A stretch of DNA of 64,000 bases from Nocardia amikacinitolerans NBRC 108937 (GCF_001612615.1 NZ_BDAU01000013.1:181661-245660); one strand, 5' to 3'; counted from the first letter of the stretch, positions 26,700 through 35,668 are shown. Notes: generated by a model from the letters alone, not told the origin. Program-made: numbers and translations.

Positions 26700-26723
26700 T
26701 TGTGTCACAAAAATGTGTTACAA
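26700..26723. promoter_or_regulatory. Inverted repeat, probable VapB operator
   Basis: Arms TTGTGTCACA (26700-26709) and TGTGTTACAA (26714-26723), 8 of 10 complementary, around AAAA, starting 7 bp upstream of the antitoxin ATG. Toxin-antitoxin promoters are usually repressed by the complex at such sites. Confidence 0.6.
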
Positions 26724-26767
26724 GTCGAGCATCGGAGCTTAGGCGGGGAGTCGAGCGGGGACGTGTT
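26724..26767 (+). repeat. Border repeat copy 3
   Basis: GTCGAGCATCGGA, then after a short spacer GAGTCGAGCGGGGACGTGTTC. Same order and orientation as 17473-17511. It lies between vapB and the conserved DUF255 gene, at the right edge of the accessory block. Confidence 0.55.
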
Positions 26768-26818
26768 CGTGTCGCGGGGACGGGTGCGAGGGGCCGGAAT
26801 TGTGAGACCGTGGAAGAT

Positions 26819-28873
26819 ATGAACCGGCTCGGGAAAGCAACCTCACCGTATCTGCGTCAGCACGCGGACAACCCGGTGCACTGGTGGGAGTGGGATGCCG
26901 AGGCGCTCGCGGAGGCTCGCAGGCGCGATGTGCCGATCCTGCTCTCCATCGGTTACGCCTCCTGTCACTGGTGCCACGTGATGGCGCACGAGTCGTTCGA
27001 GGACGAGGCGACCGCGGCGCTGATGAACGACCACTTCGTGTGCGTGAAGGTGGACCGCGAGGAGCGCCCTGACCTCGACGCGATCTACATGAACGCCACT
27101 GTCGCCATGACGGGTCAGGGCGGCTGGCCGATGACCAGCTTCCTGACCCCGGACGGCGAGCCGTTCTACTGCGGCACCTACTTCCCGAAGCATCCACGCG
27201 GCGGGATGCCCTCGTTCGGTCAGCTGCTCACCGCCGTCAGCGACACCTGGCGCAACCGGCGCGAGGAGGTCGACAAGGCGTCGGCCCAGGTCGTCGAGGC
27301 CCTGCGGGCGCAGGCCGCCGGTCTGCCCGATGCCGACCTGAGCGTCTCGCCCGAACTGCTCGATCACGCGGTCGCCGCGGTGCTGCGCGACGAGGACGCC
27401 GAGCACGGCGGGTTCGGCCGTGCGCCGAAGTTCCCGCCGTCCGCCCTGATGGAGGGGCTGCTACGCAGTTGGGAGCGCACCGGCGACACGGCAGTCCGCG
27501 ATGTCGTGCACCGCGCGGCCGACGCGATGGCGCGCGGCGGCATCTACGACCAGTTGCGCGGCGGCTTCGCCCGCTACTCGGTCGACAACCGTTGGCTGAT
27601 ACCGCATTTCGAGAAGATGCTGTACGACAACGCGCAATTGCTGCGCGCCTACGCGCATCTGGCGCGGCGCACACCGCACGCGCAGGATTCGCTCGCGCTG
27701 CGCGTCACCTGCGAGACCGCGCACTTCGTCCTCGACGATCTCGGCTCTGCGCACGGCGGCTTCGCCTCCGCGCTGGACGCCGACACCCATCTCGAACCGG
27801 GCGGCCCCGGCGTGGAGGGCGCGACCTACGTGTGGACGCCCGCCGAACTCATCGGCGCCCTCGGCCCCATCGAAGGAGCTTGGGCCGCAGACTTTTTCGG
27901 CGTGACGACGGCGGGCAACTTCGAGCAGGGCACCTCGGTCCTCACCCGCTATCGCGATCCGCGGGACGCGGCCGAACAGGAGCGGTTCGATCGGGCGCGG
28001 GAGGCGCTGCGCGACGAGCGCGACAAGCGCCCGCAGCCCGCCCGCGACGACAAGGTGGTCACCGCGTGGAACGGCATGGCGATCACCGCGCTCACCGAGG
28101 CGGGTTCGGCGCTCGGGCGGCCCGATTGGGTCGCGGCCGCGGATCGCTGCGCGCGGTTCCTGCTGTCCGAGCACGTGGTCGACGGTCGGGTGCGCCGCGC
28201 CTCGCTGGGCGGCGTGGTCGGCGCCTCGGCCGGCGTGCTCGAGGATTACGCCTGGCTGGTCACCGGCCTGCTCGCGCTGTACCAGGCCACCGGCGACCCG
28301 GAAAGGCTGGAACAGGCGCAGCGGCTGCTGGACACCGCCGTCGAGCGCTTCGCCGATCCCGAGGCGTCCGGCAGCTGGTTCGACACCGCCGACGACGCCG
28401 AAACGCTGGTCGCCCGTCCGCGCGACCCCATCGACGGCGCGACTCCCGCGGGTGCGTCCGCGCTTGCCGAGGCGCTGCTCACCGCCGCGGCGGTCAGCGA
28501 CGTCGAACGCGCGGTGCGCTACCGGGAACTCGCCGAAGCGACGCTGCGCCGGGGCGCGGTCGTGCTCGCCCGCGCTCCCCGCTCGGCGGGTCAGTGGCTC
28601 ACGGTCGCGGAGGCGGCGCTGCGCGGCCCACTGCAGATCGCGATCGCGTCGTCGGCCGAGAACGCCGACACCGCAACGGAATTGCTCGCCGTCGCACGAG
28701 AACTCGCGCCGGGCGGCTCGGTGATCCTCGCGGGAGCCCCGGATTCGGCTCCGCTACTCGTCGACCGTCCGCTTGTGTCGGCCGCCGCCGCGGCCTACGT
28801 CTGCCGCGGATCGGTCTGCGACCTGCCGGTGACCACAGCACAAGACCTCCGGCACTCCTTGAGCCAAAACTGA
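26819..28873 (+). CDS. DUF255 thioredoxin-domain protein (YyaL/spermatogenesis-associated protein 20 type)
   Basis: 684 residues from ATG 26819. The N-terminal thioredoxin-like DUF255 domain has NPVHWWEWDAEAL and the ASCHWCHVMAHESFED block with the CxxC pair. The rest is an (alpha/alpha)6-barrel like that of N-acylglucosamine 2-epimerases (IYDQLRGGFARYSVDNRW, HFEKMLYDNAQLL, TAWNGMAI). The family is universal but poorly understood. Equivalent to Rv1084, so it marks the return to the conserved backbone. Confidence 0.93.
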   Translation: MNRLGKATSPYLRQHADNPVHWWEWDAEALAEARRRDVPILLSIGYASCHWCHVMAHESFEDEATAALMNDHFVCVKVDREERPDLDAIYMNATVAMTGQGGWPMTSFLTPDGEPFYCGTYFPKHPRGGMPSFGQLLTAVSDTWRNRREEVDKASAQVVEALRAQAAGLPDADLSVSPELLDHAVAAVLRDEDAEHGGFGRAPKFPPSALMEGLLRSWERTGDTAVRDVVHRAADAMARGGIYDQLRGGFARYSVDNRWLIPHFEKMLYDNAQLLRAYAHLARRTPHAQDSLALRVTCETAHFVLDDLGSAHGGFASALDADTHLEPGGPGVEGATYVWTPAELIGALGPIEGAWAADFFGVTTAGNFEQGTSVLTRYRDPRDAAEQERFDRAREALRDERDKRPQPARDDKVVTAWNGMAITALTEAGSALGRPDWVAAADRCARFLLSEHVVDGRVRRASLGGVVGASAGVLEDYAWLVTGLLALYQATGDPERLEQAQRLLDTAVERFADPEASGSWFDTADDAETLVARPRDPIDGATPAGASALAEALLTAAAVSDVERAVRYRELAEATLRRGAVVLARAPRSAGQWLTVAEAALRGPLQIAIASSAENADTATELLAVARELAPGGSVILAGAPDSAPLLVDRPLVSAAAAAYVCRGSVCDLPVTTAQDLRHSLSQN

Positions 28874-28902
28874 AGCCCCCACCTAGGCTGACCTACCCGC
28901 TG

Positions 28903-28965
28903 CCACACAGCTTTCATACGCCTCACATAGTCGGTGGCTATGTGAACCGTATGGAAGTTGTGTGG
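28903..28965. repeat. 63-bp imperfect palindrome downstream of DUF255 gene
   Basis: Outer arms CCACACAGCTTTCATACG (28903-28920) and CGTATGGAAGTTGTGTGG (28948-28965) pair with two mismatches. Inner arms CACATAG and CTATGTG pair perfectly around TCGGTGG. It is less GC-rich than its surroundings. It starts 30 bp after the DUF255 stop and could be a terminator, a double operator or a small mobile/REP-like element. Confidence 0.7.
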
Positions 28966-29018
28966 GAACGCGGCGTCGGCCGAGGGGGCGGCCCCTCTTT
29001 GCGGGGGGCGATCGGCAT

Positions 29019-29052
29019 CGGGTTGACACCAACCCGAGCCCGATGTGAATAT
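29019..29052 (+). promoter_or_regulatory. Promoter with operator-like inverted repeat before the IclR gene
   Basis: CGGGTTG-ACAC-CAACCCG (29019-29036) is a perfect 7-bp inverted repeat overlapping TTGACA (29023-29028). GAATAT follows at 18 bp as a possible -10. A repressor bound there would block its own promoter, as IclR proteins often do. Confidence 0.55.
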
Positions 29053-29095
29053 TCGGGCCAGTCAATGCATGAATCGAACTCGGTCGCGGAGTGGG

Positions 29096-30007
29096 GTGTC
29101 GGTGTCGGCAGACAAAAGCGGCTCGGCCCGCTCGTCGCCGCCGACCGACCGCGTCGTCGCGCTGATGGAACGACTCGCCGCGCTCGAATCACCGGCTACC
29201 GCAGCGGATTTGGCTGACAGTCTCGGGCTGAGCCGCTCGACGGCCGGCGCCATTCTCGGCTCGTTGGACGGGCACGGCTGGGTGAGCCGGTTGCCGGATC
29301 TTCGGTATGTGCTCGGTCCGGGGTTCCTGGCCATGGCCGAGCGGGCACGCGCCGCGCTCGAAGGTGCCGCGGCTGTGCCGAGCCTGCTCGACGGTTTGGC
29401 AGCCCGTGTCGGCTGCGGCGCGGCACTGAGCGTGGTCGGATCGGGTCAGCTCGTCTTCATCGCCGTCACGCGCGGCGTCGGCCATATCCCCGCCGGAGTC
29501 GAGGTCGGACTCCGGCTTCCCCTGCAAGCTCCCGCCGGCGCGGCCGTCGTCGCGTTCGCCGACCCTGCCGTCCAACGGAACTGGATCGCCGGCGGCCCGG
29601 CCGAGCGCAGGACCGAGTGGCAGCGCGGACTCCGGCAGATCGCCGACCGCGGCTTCGCCGCATGGGGAGCAGACGTCGCCGACCTGCATCGCATCGACGT
29701 TCTGGGGCGAGTCATCGCGCATCTGTCCGCCAATGCGTCGAATCCGCAACTGCGCGACGAGGTTCAGGCACTCGTGGCCGAGGCCGGTGGACGCCTGCAC
29801 ACCGCCGCCGCACTCGATGCCGACGAACCGTTGCCGATCAGCTATCTGGCCGCGCCGGTTTTCGATCGGGGCGGAAACGCGCTGTGGGAGTTGCAGATCG
29901 GTCCACTTCGACTGTCCGTGTCGCGACCCGAGCGGCAGCACTACATTCGAGAGCTCACCGCGGCCGCCCGCGCGCTCGGGGCCGTCATGGCCGACAGCTC
30001 CCGCTGA
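29096..30007 (+). CDS. IclR-family transcriptional regulator
   Basis: 303 residues from GTG 29096 (GGAG just upstream; ATG 29069 and GTG 29102 are alternatives). Winged HTH TDRVVALMERLAALESPATAADLADSLGLS, followed by GWVSRLPDLRYVLGPGFLAMAE and the effector-binding domain. Ligand unknown. It precedes a secreted beta-propeller protein gene on the same strand, which is a possible target. Confidence 0.85.
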   Translation: MSVSADKSGSARSSPPTDRVVALMERLAALESPATAADLADSLGLSRSTAGAILGSLDGHGWVSRLPDLRYVLGPGFLAMAERARAALEGAAAVPSLLDGLAARVGCGAALSVVGSGQLVFIAVTRGVGHIPAGVEVGLRLPLQAPAGAAVVAFADPAVQRNWIAGGPAERRTEWQRGLRQIADRGFAAWGADVADLHRIDVLGRVIAHLSANASNPQLRDEVQALVAEAGGRLHTAAALDADEPLPISYLAAPVFDRGGNALWELQIGPLRLSVSRPERQHYIRELTAAARALGAVMADSSR

Positions 30008-30180
30008 TTCGAGAGCGTCGCACCCGTGCCTTCGGGAGCTCTCGAAACTCTTGCCAACTCCCGCCGACCCTTCTAGCGTGTAGCGCCATGCGAATACTCA
30101 GACAAGACAATTCGAGTATTCGCACTGGGCGGGTTTTCGGCCTGGTCGACGCCCCGCACCCACTAGTCAGGGAGAAGCCC

Positions 30181-31611
30181 GTGTTCGAGAGACTGGGTCG
30201 CGCCGTCGCGACCGTCGCGCTGGGGACGACAGTGTTGCTGACCTTCACCACCGGATCGGCGACCGCAGCGTTTTCCCTACCTCCGGCCAATCCGCACCTG
30301 GGGCCATTGGGCACCGCGACCATGCACGGCGATGCCGAATCCTCCGATGCCACACCGTTCGCCGGCCCTGGCGGCGGTGACGTGGACAGCGATTTCCGCG
30401 AACTCGCCGCCGCGTGCCCGACCATCCTGCAGGGTGCGGACGGTATGCCGCAGGCGCTGTGCACCAAGATCCTCGACCGCGCGCCGAAGGTGTTCCTGCT
30501 CGATCCGCGCAACGGCCACCCTCTCGCCTCGCTCGACCTGACCAAGGGCAGTCTGCTCGGCGGCGTCTACGCCTATCTCGACAACCAGGACCGCATGGTC
30601 ACCGTCGACGGCAGCGGTGAGCTGCTGCGGATCGGCCACCGGCGCGCGGGCGACGACTGGCAGGTGTTCGTCGAGTCGAGAACCGATATCTCGCAAGCGG
30701 TTACGGGTCATTGCGGCGGCGGAGACTGTGACGCGGTCAGTTCGGTGATGGCCGACTTCGACGGTCGCGTGTGGTTCGCCACCGACAACGCGGCCGCCGG
30801 GTTCTTCGATCCGGCCACCGGAGCCACCCGCTCGATCGTGCTCGGCCCCGGCGAGAAGGTGGCCAACAGCATCTCCACCGCTCCCGAAGGCGTCGCGATC
30901 GCCACCACGCACGCGCTCTACCTGGTCACCGTGGACGGTTCCGGCAATCCGCAGGTGAACTGGCGGTATGCCTACGATCGCGGCCCCGCCCGCAAACCCG
31001 GTCAGCTCAGCTGGGGCACGGGCGCGACTCCCACCTTCTTCGGTCCCGGCGCGGGCACCGAGTATCTCGCCATCACCGACAACGCGGTGCCCAAGGAGAA
31101 CCTGCTGGTCTTCGACACCGCCACCGGAAACCTCGTCTGTTCGGTGCCCACCGTCGACGGCACCGAGAACTCGCCGATCGGCTCCGGCAACAGCCTCTTC
31201 GTCGCCAGCACCTACGGATACCCGTATCCGGCCGTCCCGGAGGGCGCAGGACCCAGCGAACCGGCCGGCGCCAAGTTCACCGGCGGCATGGTGCGAGTCG
31301 ACGTCACCGGCTCCGGCTGCCAGGTGAAGTGGACCAATGACGCACTGTCCGCGGCTGTTCCGCGCCTGTCGGTGGCCGACGGCAAGATCTACACCGTCAC
31401 CCGGCACACCATCATTCCGACCGGCAGCGTCGGCGTGACCGACAACTTCCGCTACACCGTCATCGACGCCGCCACCGGTCGCATCGAGAAAGAGAAGCTG
31501 ATCGGCGCCACCGCGGTGCACAACACCCTGCAGATGGTCGGCACCATTTCCCCCGACCGCACGCTCTACCAGGGCACGATGAGCGGCTTGTTCCGCATCG
31601 CACCACGGTAG
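30181..31611 (+). CDS. Secreted beta-propeller (PQQ/quinoprotein-like) protein
   Basis: 476 residues from GTG 30181, AGGGAG upstream. Signal peptide AVATVALGTTVLLTFTTGSA with a likely cut after ATA. The body has repeated blade-like segments (VFLLDPRNGHPLASLD, VWFATDNAAAGFFDPATG, EYLAITDNAVPKENLLVFDT, GKIYTVTRHT) that resemble quinoprotein or PQQ-repeat propellers. Paired cysteines are exported-protein features. Function unknown. An ATG at 30088 would add 31 residues ahead of the signal peptide and is less likely. Confidence 0.75.
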   Translation: MFERLGRAVATVALGTTVLLTFTTGSATAAFSLPPANPHLGPLGTATMHGDAESSDATPFAGPGGGDVDSDFRELAAACPTILQGADGMPQALCTKILDRAPKVFLLDPRNGHPLASLDLTKGSLLGGVYAYLDNQDRMVTVDGSGELLRIGHRRAGDDWQVFVESRTDISQAVTGHCGGGDCDAVSSVMADFDGRVWFATDNAAAGFFDPATGATRSIVLGPGEKVANSISTAPEGVAIATTHALYLVTVDGSGNPQVNWRYAYDRGPARKPGQLSWGTGATPTFFGPGAGTEYLAITDNAVPKENLLVFDTATGNLVCSVPTVDGTENSPIGSGNSLFVASTYGYPYPAVPEGAGPSEPAGAKFTGGMVRVDVTGSGCQVKWTNDALSAAVPRLSVADGKIYTVTRHTIIPTGSVGVTDNFRYTVIDAATGRIEKEKLIGATAVHNTLQMVGTISPDRTLYQGTMSGLFRIAPR

Positions 31612-31884
31612 CGGCGCGTCCAGTGGTCGGCGCGGTAACCGACTGAAGGTCACCCCCATCCCTTCGGACCGACTGGAGGTGACCTTCTTTCACCCGACCT
31701 GCGTGCCCAGGGTGGACCGACCGAGGGTGACCTTCATCGCGATGGGCCGACTGACAGTGGCCTTTGGTCGGATTGTGCGTCCAACCTTTCTGGACGGGGC
31801 ACTAGCGGCGGCTGCTGGAGGACGGGTCGACGGGCGCGCGTCGCTCGTGCCGGGCAGGCGGGGTCGGCAGGCAGGCCGTGTCGG
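31612..31884. other. Intergenic region between propeller and cyclase genes
   Basis: Convergent intergenic region of 273 bp. Most of it is the second copy of the 171-bp modular repeat. No gene is seen. Confidence 0.7.
31633..31803 (-). repeat. Dispersed 171-bp modular repeat, copy 2
   Basis: Reverse complement aligns along its length with 1407-1577, sharing AAAGGTTGGAC, GAAGGTCACCCTCGGTCGG, ACGCAGGTCGGGTGAA, CCAGTCGGTC and the closing TCGGT(T/C)GGTACCG-like edge. Divergence is concentrated in the linkers. Confidence 0.8.
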
Positions 31885-33717
31885 CTAGTCTGATTCCGCT
31901 GCGGTGCTGCGTATTTCGGTGATGGCGCTGACGGGTGACTGGTCGGCGGTGGTGTCGACCGGGTCCGTGGCGCCGGATGGCAGCGTGCGGCCGTCGGTTG
32001 CTTCGGCGGCCGCGTTCGGATTGCCATTTGGCAGCGCGCGGTCGTCGGCGCCATCGACAGCCGGATCGTCCTGGGGCGCAGCCGGTTCGGTGTCGGTCCA
32101 GCAGGCTGTCGGTTCCTGCATGCCGCGCAGCAGAATGTTGTCGTAGAGCGTCCACTGCGCGCGCTCGTGCGGCGCCGCGGCCTCGATCACCGCGCCGCTC
32201 ACCAGGATTCGGCGGGGCACGTCCTTGGCCTCGGTGGTCAGTCGGGCGGCCTCGTTGACGGCGTCGCCGATGACGGTGAACTCCAGGCGCGTATCGGTGC
32301 CGACGTCCCCGGCGAAGACCTGTCCGCGCGCGACACCGATGCCGATGTCGAGCTCGCCGACGGCCGTCACCTCGTCGCGGATTCGGCGGGCCGCGCGCAG
32401 CGCCGGAGTCGCGTTGTCCCGCAGCGCGATCGGCGCGCCGAAGATGCACAGCGCCGCGTCGCCCTCGAACTTGTTGACCAGCCCGTCGTTCTCCTCGGTC
32501 GCCGCGACGACGATCGAGAGCAGGCGGTTCAGCTTGGCGACGAACTCCTGCGGCGGCAGGCCGGTGGACAGCGCGACCGAGCCCGTCACGTCGACGAACA
32601 ACGCGGAGACGACGCGCACGTCACCGGTCAGGTCCATGCCGCCGGTGAGCGCCCGCTCGGCCACCTGCGCGCCGACGTGCCTGCCGAATACGTCGCGCAT
32701 CCGTTCGCGTTCGCGCAGATTCGCGGCCAGCTCGTTGACCGAGTGTTCGAGCCGCCCGATCTCGCTGCTGCTGCCGACCGGCACCCGGACGTTCGTCTCG
32801 CCCCTGCTGATCAGATCCAGCGCCAGCCGCAGCGTCCGCATCGGGGTGGCCACCGCGCGGGCCAGGATGGCGGTGGCAAGCGCGCCGACGCCGATGCCCA
32901 CCGCGGACAGATAGATGGCGGTGCGGATGCGGTCCGAAGCGGCCGCGGCGGGATCGGCGAGCACCACGATCAGCATGGCGAGCGGCATGGCGCCCGCGAC
33001 ACCCCAGGTGACGACGACCCGCACCAGCACCGACGAACTCCAGTGCATGGTGCCGCCGAGCACCGCCGACACCACCGGAACGGTCGGCCGGATCAGCCGG
33101 TCCACGATCAGGAAGGTCACCGCCGCCGACTGCAACGCGCCGAGGGTGAACAGCGACGCCGTCACACCTGGGGTATCGATTTCGGTCAGGTGGGTGAACG
33201 TGGCGGTCACGATGATCACGCCAGGTATCCACAGCGCCAGCGCCCGGACGGTGATCGCGATCGGCAGCCGCAACAGTCTGCGCGCCTCCGCCACCGTCGG
33301 CTTGCGCTTCTGATCCAGCCAGCCGAAGTACCTGCCGCGGTCGCGCATGGCCAGGCCGACGCCCGCGAGCAGCCCGACCGCCGGGTAGATCGCGACAAGG
33401 CCCATGGTGCGCATCCAGTCCTCGCCGAGTCGGCCGAAGAACCCGCTGAGCCACAGCCCGGTGACGATGACCGCGAGACCGCTCAAGTTCGCGGTGATGA
33501 TCACGGCCGACAGACCCCAGTGGGCCTTGAGCGCCCAGACGACGAGCTTGGCGATCACGACGCGCGACCACCCGCCGGAGAAGGTGACCGCCGGTGCGAG
33601 CGGGGACGGGTGGCGACGAGTGACACGAAAAAGCAGCTTATCCGGCTCGATCGGGCCGAGAGGCGGCAACGGATATCTCGTTGGTCGGCCGCTCGGCACG
33701 GTAGTCGCCGAGACCAT
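31885..33717 (-). CDS. Membrane adenylate/guanylate cyclase (class III) with HAMP domain
   Basis: 610 residues. Six hydrophobic segments in the first 300 residues, a HAMP linker (ATPMRTLRLALDLISRGETNVRVPVG...), then a class III cyclase domain: FVDVTGSVALS (metal Asp), VNKFEGDAALCIFGAP, and FTVIGDAVNEAARL. The layout is that of the Rv1318c-Rv1320c group and it should make cAMP. The last 70 residues are disordered and acidic. It may feed the CRP-like site found at 43320, which is inference. Confidence 0.9.
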   Translation of the reverse strand: MVSATTVPSGRPTRYPLPPLGPIEPDKLLFRVTRRHPSPLAPAVTFSGGWSRVVIAKLVVWALKAHWGLSAVIITANLSGLAVIVTGLWLSGFFGRLGEDWMRTMGLVAIYPAVGLLAGVGLAMRDRGRYFGWLDQKRKPTVAEARRLLRLPIAITVRALALWIPGVIIVTATFTHLTEIDTPGVTASLFTLGALQSAAVTFLIVDRLIRPTVPVVSAVLGGTMHWSSSVLVRVVVTWGVAGAMPLAMLIVVLADPAAAASDRIRTAIYLSAVGIGVGALATAILARAVATPMRTLRLALDLISRGETNVRVPVGSSSEIGRLEHSVNELAANLRERERMRDVFGRHVGAQVAERALTGGMDLTGDVRVVSALFVDVTGSVALSTGLPPQEFVAKLNRLLSIVVAATEENDGLVNKFEGDAALCIFGAPIALRDNATPALRAARRIRDEVTAVGELDIGIGVARGQVFAGDVGTDTRLEFTVIGDAVNEAARLTTEAKDVPRRILVSGAVIEAAAPHERAQWTLYDNILLRGMQEPTACWTDTEPAAPQDDPAVDGADDRALPNGNPNAAAEATDGRTLPSGATDPVDTTADQSPVSAITEIRSTAAESD

Positions 33718-33775
33718 CCGCGGGTTGCCGAGGGACCCGGTGTGGCCGCCGACGAACCCGGGCGCGGCTGCCGCT

Positions 33776-34027
33776 CGGCGCAGGTGGCGAGAGTTCAGTG
33801 TGGCTGTCGACGGCTCGGCGCAGTTCGAATCTCGGCGCTGTCGGGCCGAGGTTCGGTTTGGATGTCGGGCACCGAGTGCGGTGGGGGCGATGAACTCGGC
33901 GCGGGTGGCGAGAGTTCGGTGTGGCTGCTCGGCGCGGCTGGAACCTCGGCGCTGCCGGGCCGAAGTTCGGCGCGGACGCCAAGCCTCGAGTTCGGGTGCC
34001 GTTGACGACTATGCGCGGTGACCGAAC
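33776..34027 (-). repeat. Degenerate tandem repeats downstream of the hemolysin III gene
   Basis: Two units of about 120 bp (33776-33890 and 33894-34000) share GGTGGCGAGAGTTC, GTGTGGCTG, CTCGGCGCTG and CGGGCCGA. Within them, minus-strand GCGCCGAG followed by TTC recurs, echoing the gene's own stop context GCGCTGAGTTC. The 310-bp gap 33718-34027 has no gene. Confidence 0.6.
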
Positions 34028-34735
34028 TCAGCGCAGCACGACCAACCAGATCGCGATGTAGTGACTCAGCGCCGCGAGCACCGTCGCGGCGTGGAAGAAC
34101 TCGTGGTGCCCGAACACCGTCGGCCACGGGTTGGGCCACTTGGTGGCGTAGAGGATCGCGCCGCCGCTGTAGATCAGCCCGCCGATCAGCAGCAGGATCA
34201 GCGGCGCGATACCGATCTGATTGTTCAACTGCCCGGCCACCGGCACGATCGCCCAGCCGAGCAACAGATACAGCGGAACGCCGACCCACCGTGGCGCGGT
34301 CGGCCACAGCAGTTTGAGTGCGACACCGGCGAGAGCGCCCGCCCACACCACCGCGAGCAGCGTCTGCCCGGTGCGGCCCGGCAGGCCGAGTAGCGCGAAT
34401 GGGGTGTAGCTGCCCGCGATGAACAGGAAGATCATCGAATGGTCCGCGCGCTTCATCCGGATGCGGGTGCGCGTGGTCTCCCAGGTGACGCGGTGGTAGA
34501 CGGCGCTGATGCCGAACAACCCGCAGACGGTGAGCCCGTAGATCAGGGTCGACCAGCCGGCCGTCGCGGACACGGTGGCCGCCTCAACGACAAGCGCGAT
34601 CACCGCGAGCGCGGCGATGCCGACCGCCCAGGTGTGGATCCAGCCGCGCATCCTTGGTTTGACCAGCGCGGCGAGTGCCTCGGCGGGGGAGGCGCCGACC
34701 AGCTCCGCGTCGGCCGCGCCGACAGATTCGGACAC
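34028..34735 (-). CDS. Hemolysin III/PAQR-type seven-helix membrane protein
   Basis: 235 residues from GTG 34735 with a perfect AGGAGGT site. Seven hydrophobic segments. Conserved metal-site motifs are SAVYHR, RADHSMIFLFIAGSYTPF and GHHEFFHAATVLAALSHY. The family (TrhA/HlyIII) regulates membrane lipid homeostasis and is usually not a toxin. It corresponds to Rv1085c and is divergent from the Z-FPP synthase gene. Confidence 0.92.
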   Translation of the reverse strand: MSESVGAADAELVGASPAEALAALVKPRMRGWIHTWAVGIAALAVIALVVEAATVSATAGWSTLIYGLTVCGLFGISAVYHRVTWETTRTRIRMKRADHSMIFLFIAGSYTPFALLGLPGRTGQTLLAVVWAGALAGVALKLLWPTAPRWVGVPLYLLLGWAIVPVAGQLNNQIGIAPLILLLIGGLIYSGGAILYATKWPNPWPTVFGHHEFFHAATVLAALSHYIAIWLVVLR

Positions 34736-34764
34736 GAGTGTGACCTCCTAGTTAACCAATGAGT

Positions 34765-34784
34765 AACCTACGCCACCGTAGGTT
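34765..34784. promoter_or_regulatory. Perfect 8-bp inverted repeat in the divergent hlyIII/uppS promoter region
   Basis: AACCTACG-CCAC-CGTAGGTT, 30 bp from the hemolysin III start and 75 bp from the synthase start. It may be an operator for either gene. Confidence 0.5.
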
Positions 34785-34859
34785 CGCGCCGGATGCCACT
34801 GTACCGGGGAATCGCGGCCGATGCCGGAATCGCGCCACCGAGGCGTACTGTTGGACGCC

Positions 34860-35639
34860 GTGGAGCTTCGGAGTCGGGTGCGTGGTCTGCCATACCGCAT
34901 CTACGAGGCCCGGCTGTCCAAGCAGCTGGCCGATAAACAACACCCACGCCACGTCGCGGTCATGTGCGACGGCAATCGCCGGTGGGCCAGGGAGAACGGG
35001 TTCACCGATGTGAGCCACGGCCACCGGGTCGGCGCGCTGAAGATCGCCGAGCTGGTCGGCTGGTGTTCGGACGAGGGCATCGAGATGGTCACCGTCTACC
35101 TGCTCTCGACCGAGAATCTGCAGCGCGATCCCGACGAGCTGGAGACGCTGTTCGAAGTGATCACCGACGTCGTAGAGGAGCTCTCCGCGCCGGAACGAGA
35201 CTGGAGCGTGCGCATCGTCGGTTCGCTGGACGGGTTCCCCGAGCTGATCGCCAAGCGGTTGCGCACCGCGGCGGAGCGCACCGAGGGGCGTCAGGGCGTG
35301 CACGTCAACGTGGCGGTCGGGTACGGCGGGCGTCAGGAGATCACCGACGCGGTGCGCTCGCTGGTGCGCCAGGAGATGGCCGCGGGGGAGACCGGCGAGG
35401 ATCTGGTGCAGTCGATCACCGTCAACGCCATCGGCCAGCATCTCTACACCTCGGGTCAGCCGGATCCGGACCTGGTCATCCGCACGTCGGGTGAGCAGCG
35501 ACTTTCGGGCTTCCTGCTGTGGCAGAGCGCATACTCGGAAATATGGTTCACCGAGGTCTACTGGCCGGAGTTCCGCAGGGTGGATTTCCTCCGCGCCTTA
35601 CGCGATTACGCGGCCCGACATCGCCGTTTCGGGGTCTGA
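34860..35639 (+). CDS. (2Z,6E)-farnesyl diphosphate synthase (cis-prenyltransferase)
   Basis: 259 residues from GTG 34860, the start that aligns with Rv1086 (ELRSRVRGLPYRIYEARL). Makes the short Z,E-farnesyl diphosphate used for decaprenyl phosphate and cell-wall lipid carriers. Signatures are HVAVMCDGNRRWA (catalytic Asp and diphosphate Args), STENLQRDPDEL, and the C-terminal RTSGEQRLSGFLLWQSAYSE. Sequence is closest to the short-chain Z-FPP type rather than the long-chain UppS. Confidence 0.92.
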   Translation: MELRSRVRGLPYRIYEARLSKQLADKQHPRHVAVMCDGNRRWARENGFTDVSHGHRVGALKIAELVGWCSDEGIEMVTVYLLSTENLQRDPDELETLFEVITDVVEELSAPERDWSVRIVGSLDGFPELIAKRLRTAAERTEGRQGVHVNVAVGYGGRQEITDAVRSLVRQEMAAGETGEDLVQSITVNAIGQHLYTSGQPDPDLVIRTSGEQRLSGFLLWQSAYSEIWFTEVYWPEFRRVDFLRALRDYAARHRRFGV

Positions 35640-35668
35640 AAAGTCCACATTCCAGTACCGTCCGGTCT

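Noticed and set aside
30088..30180. ATG start for the propeller protein
   Set aside because: Places 31 polar residues before the signal peptide and lacks the AGGGAG site that GTG 30181 has.
32167..34005. 612-codon plus-strand frame opposite the cyclase
   Set aside because: His/Arg/Asp-rich shadow. The minus strand carries intact HAMP and cyclase motifs.
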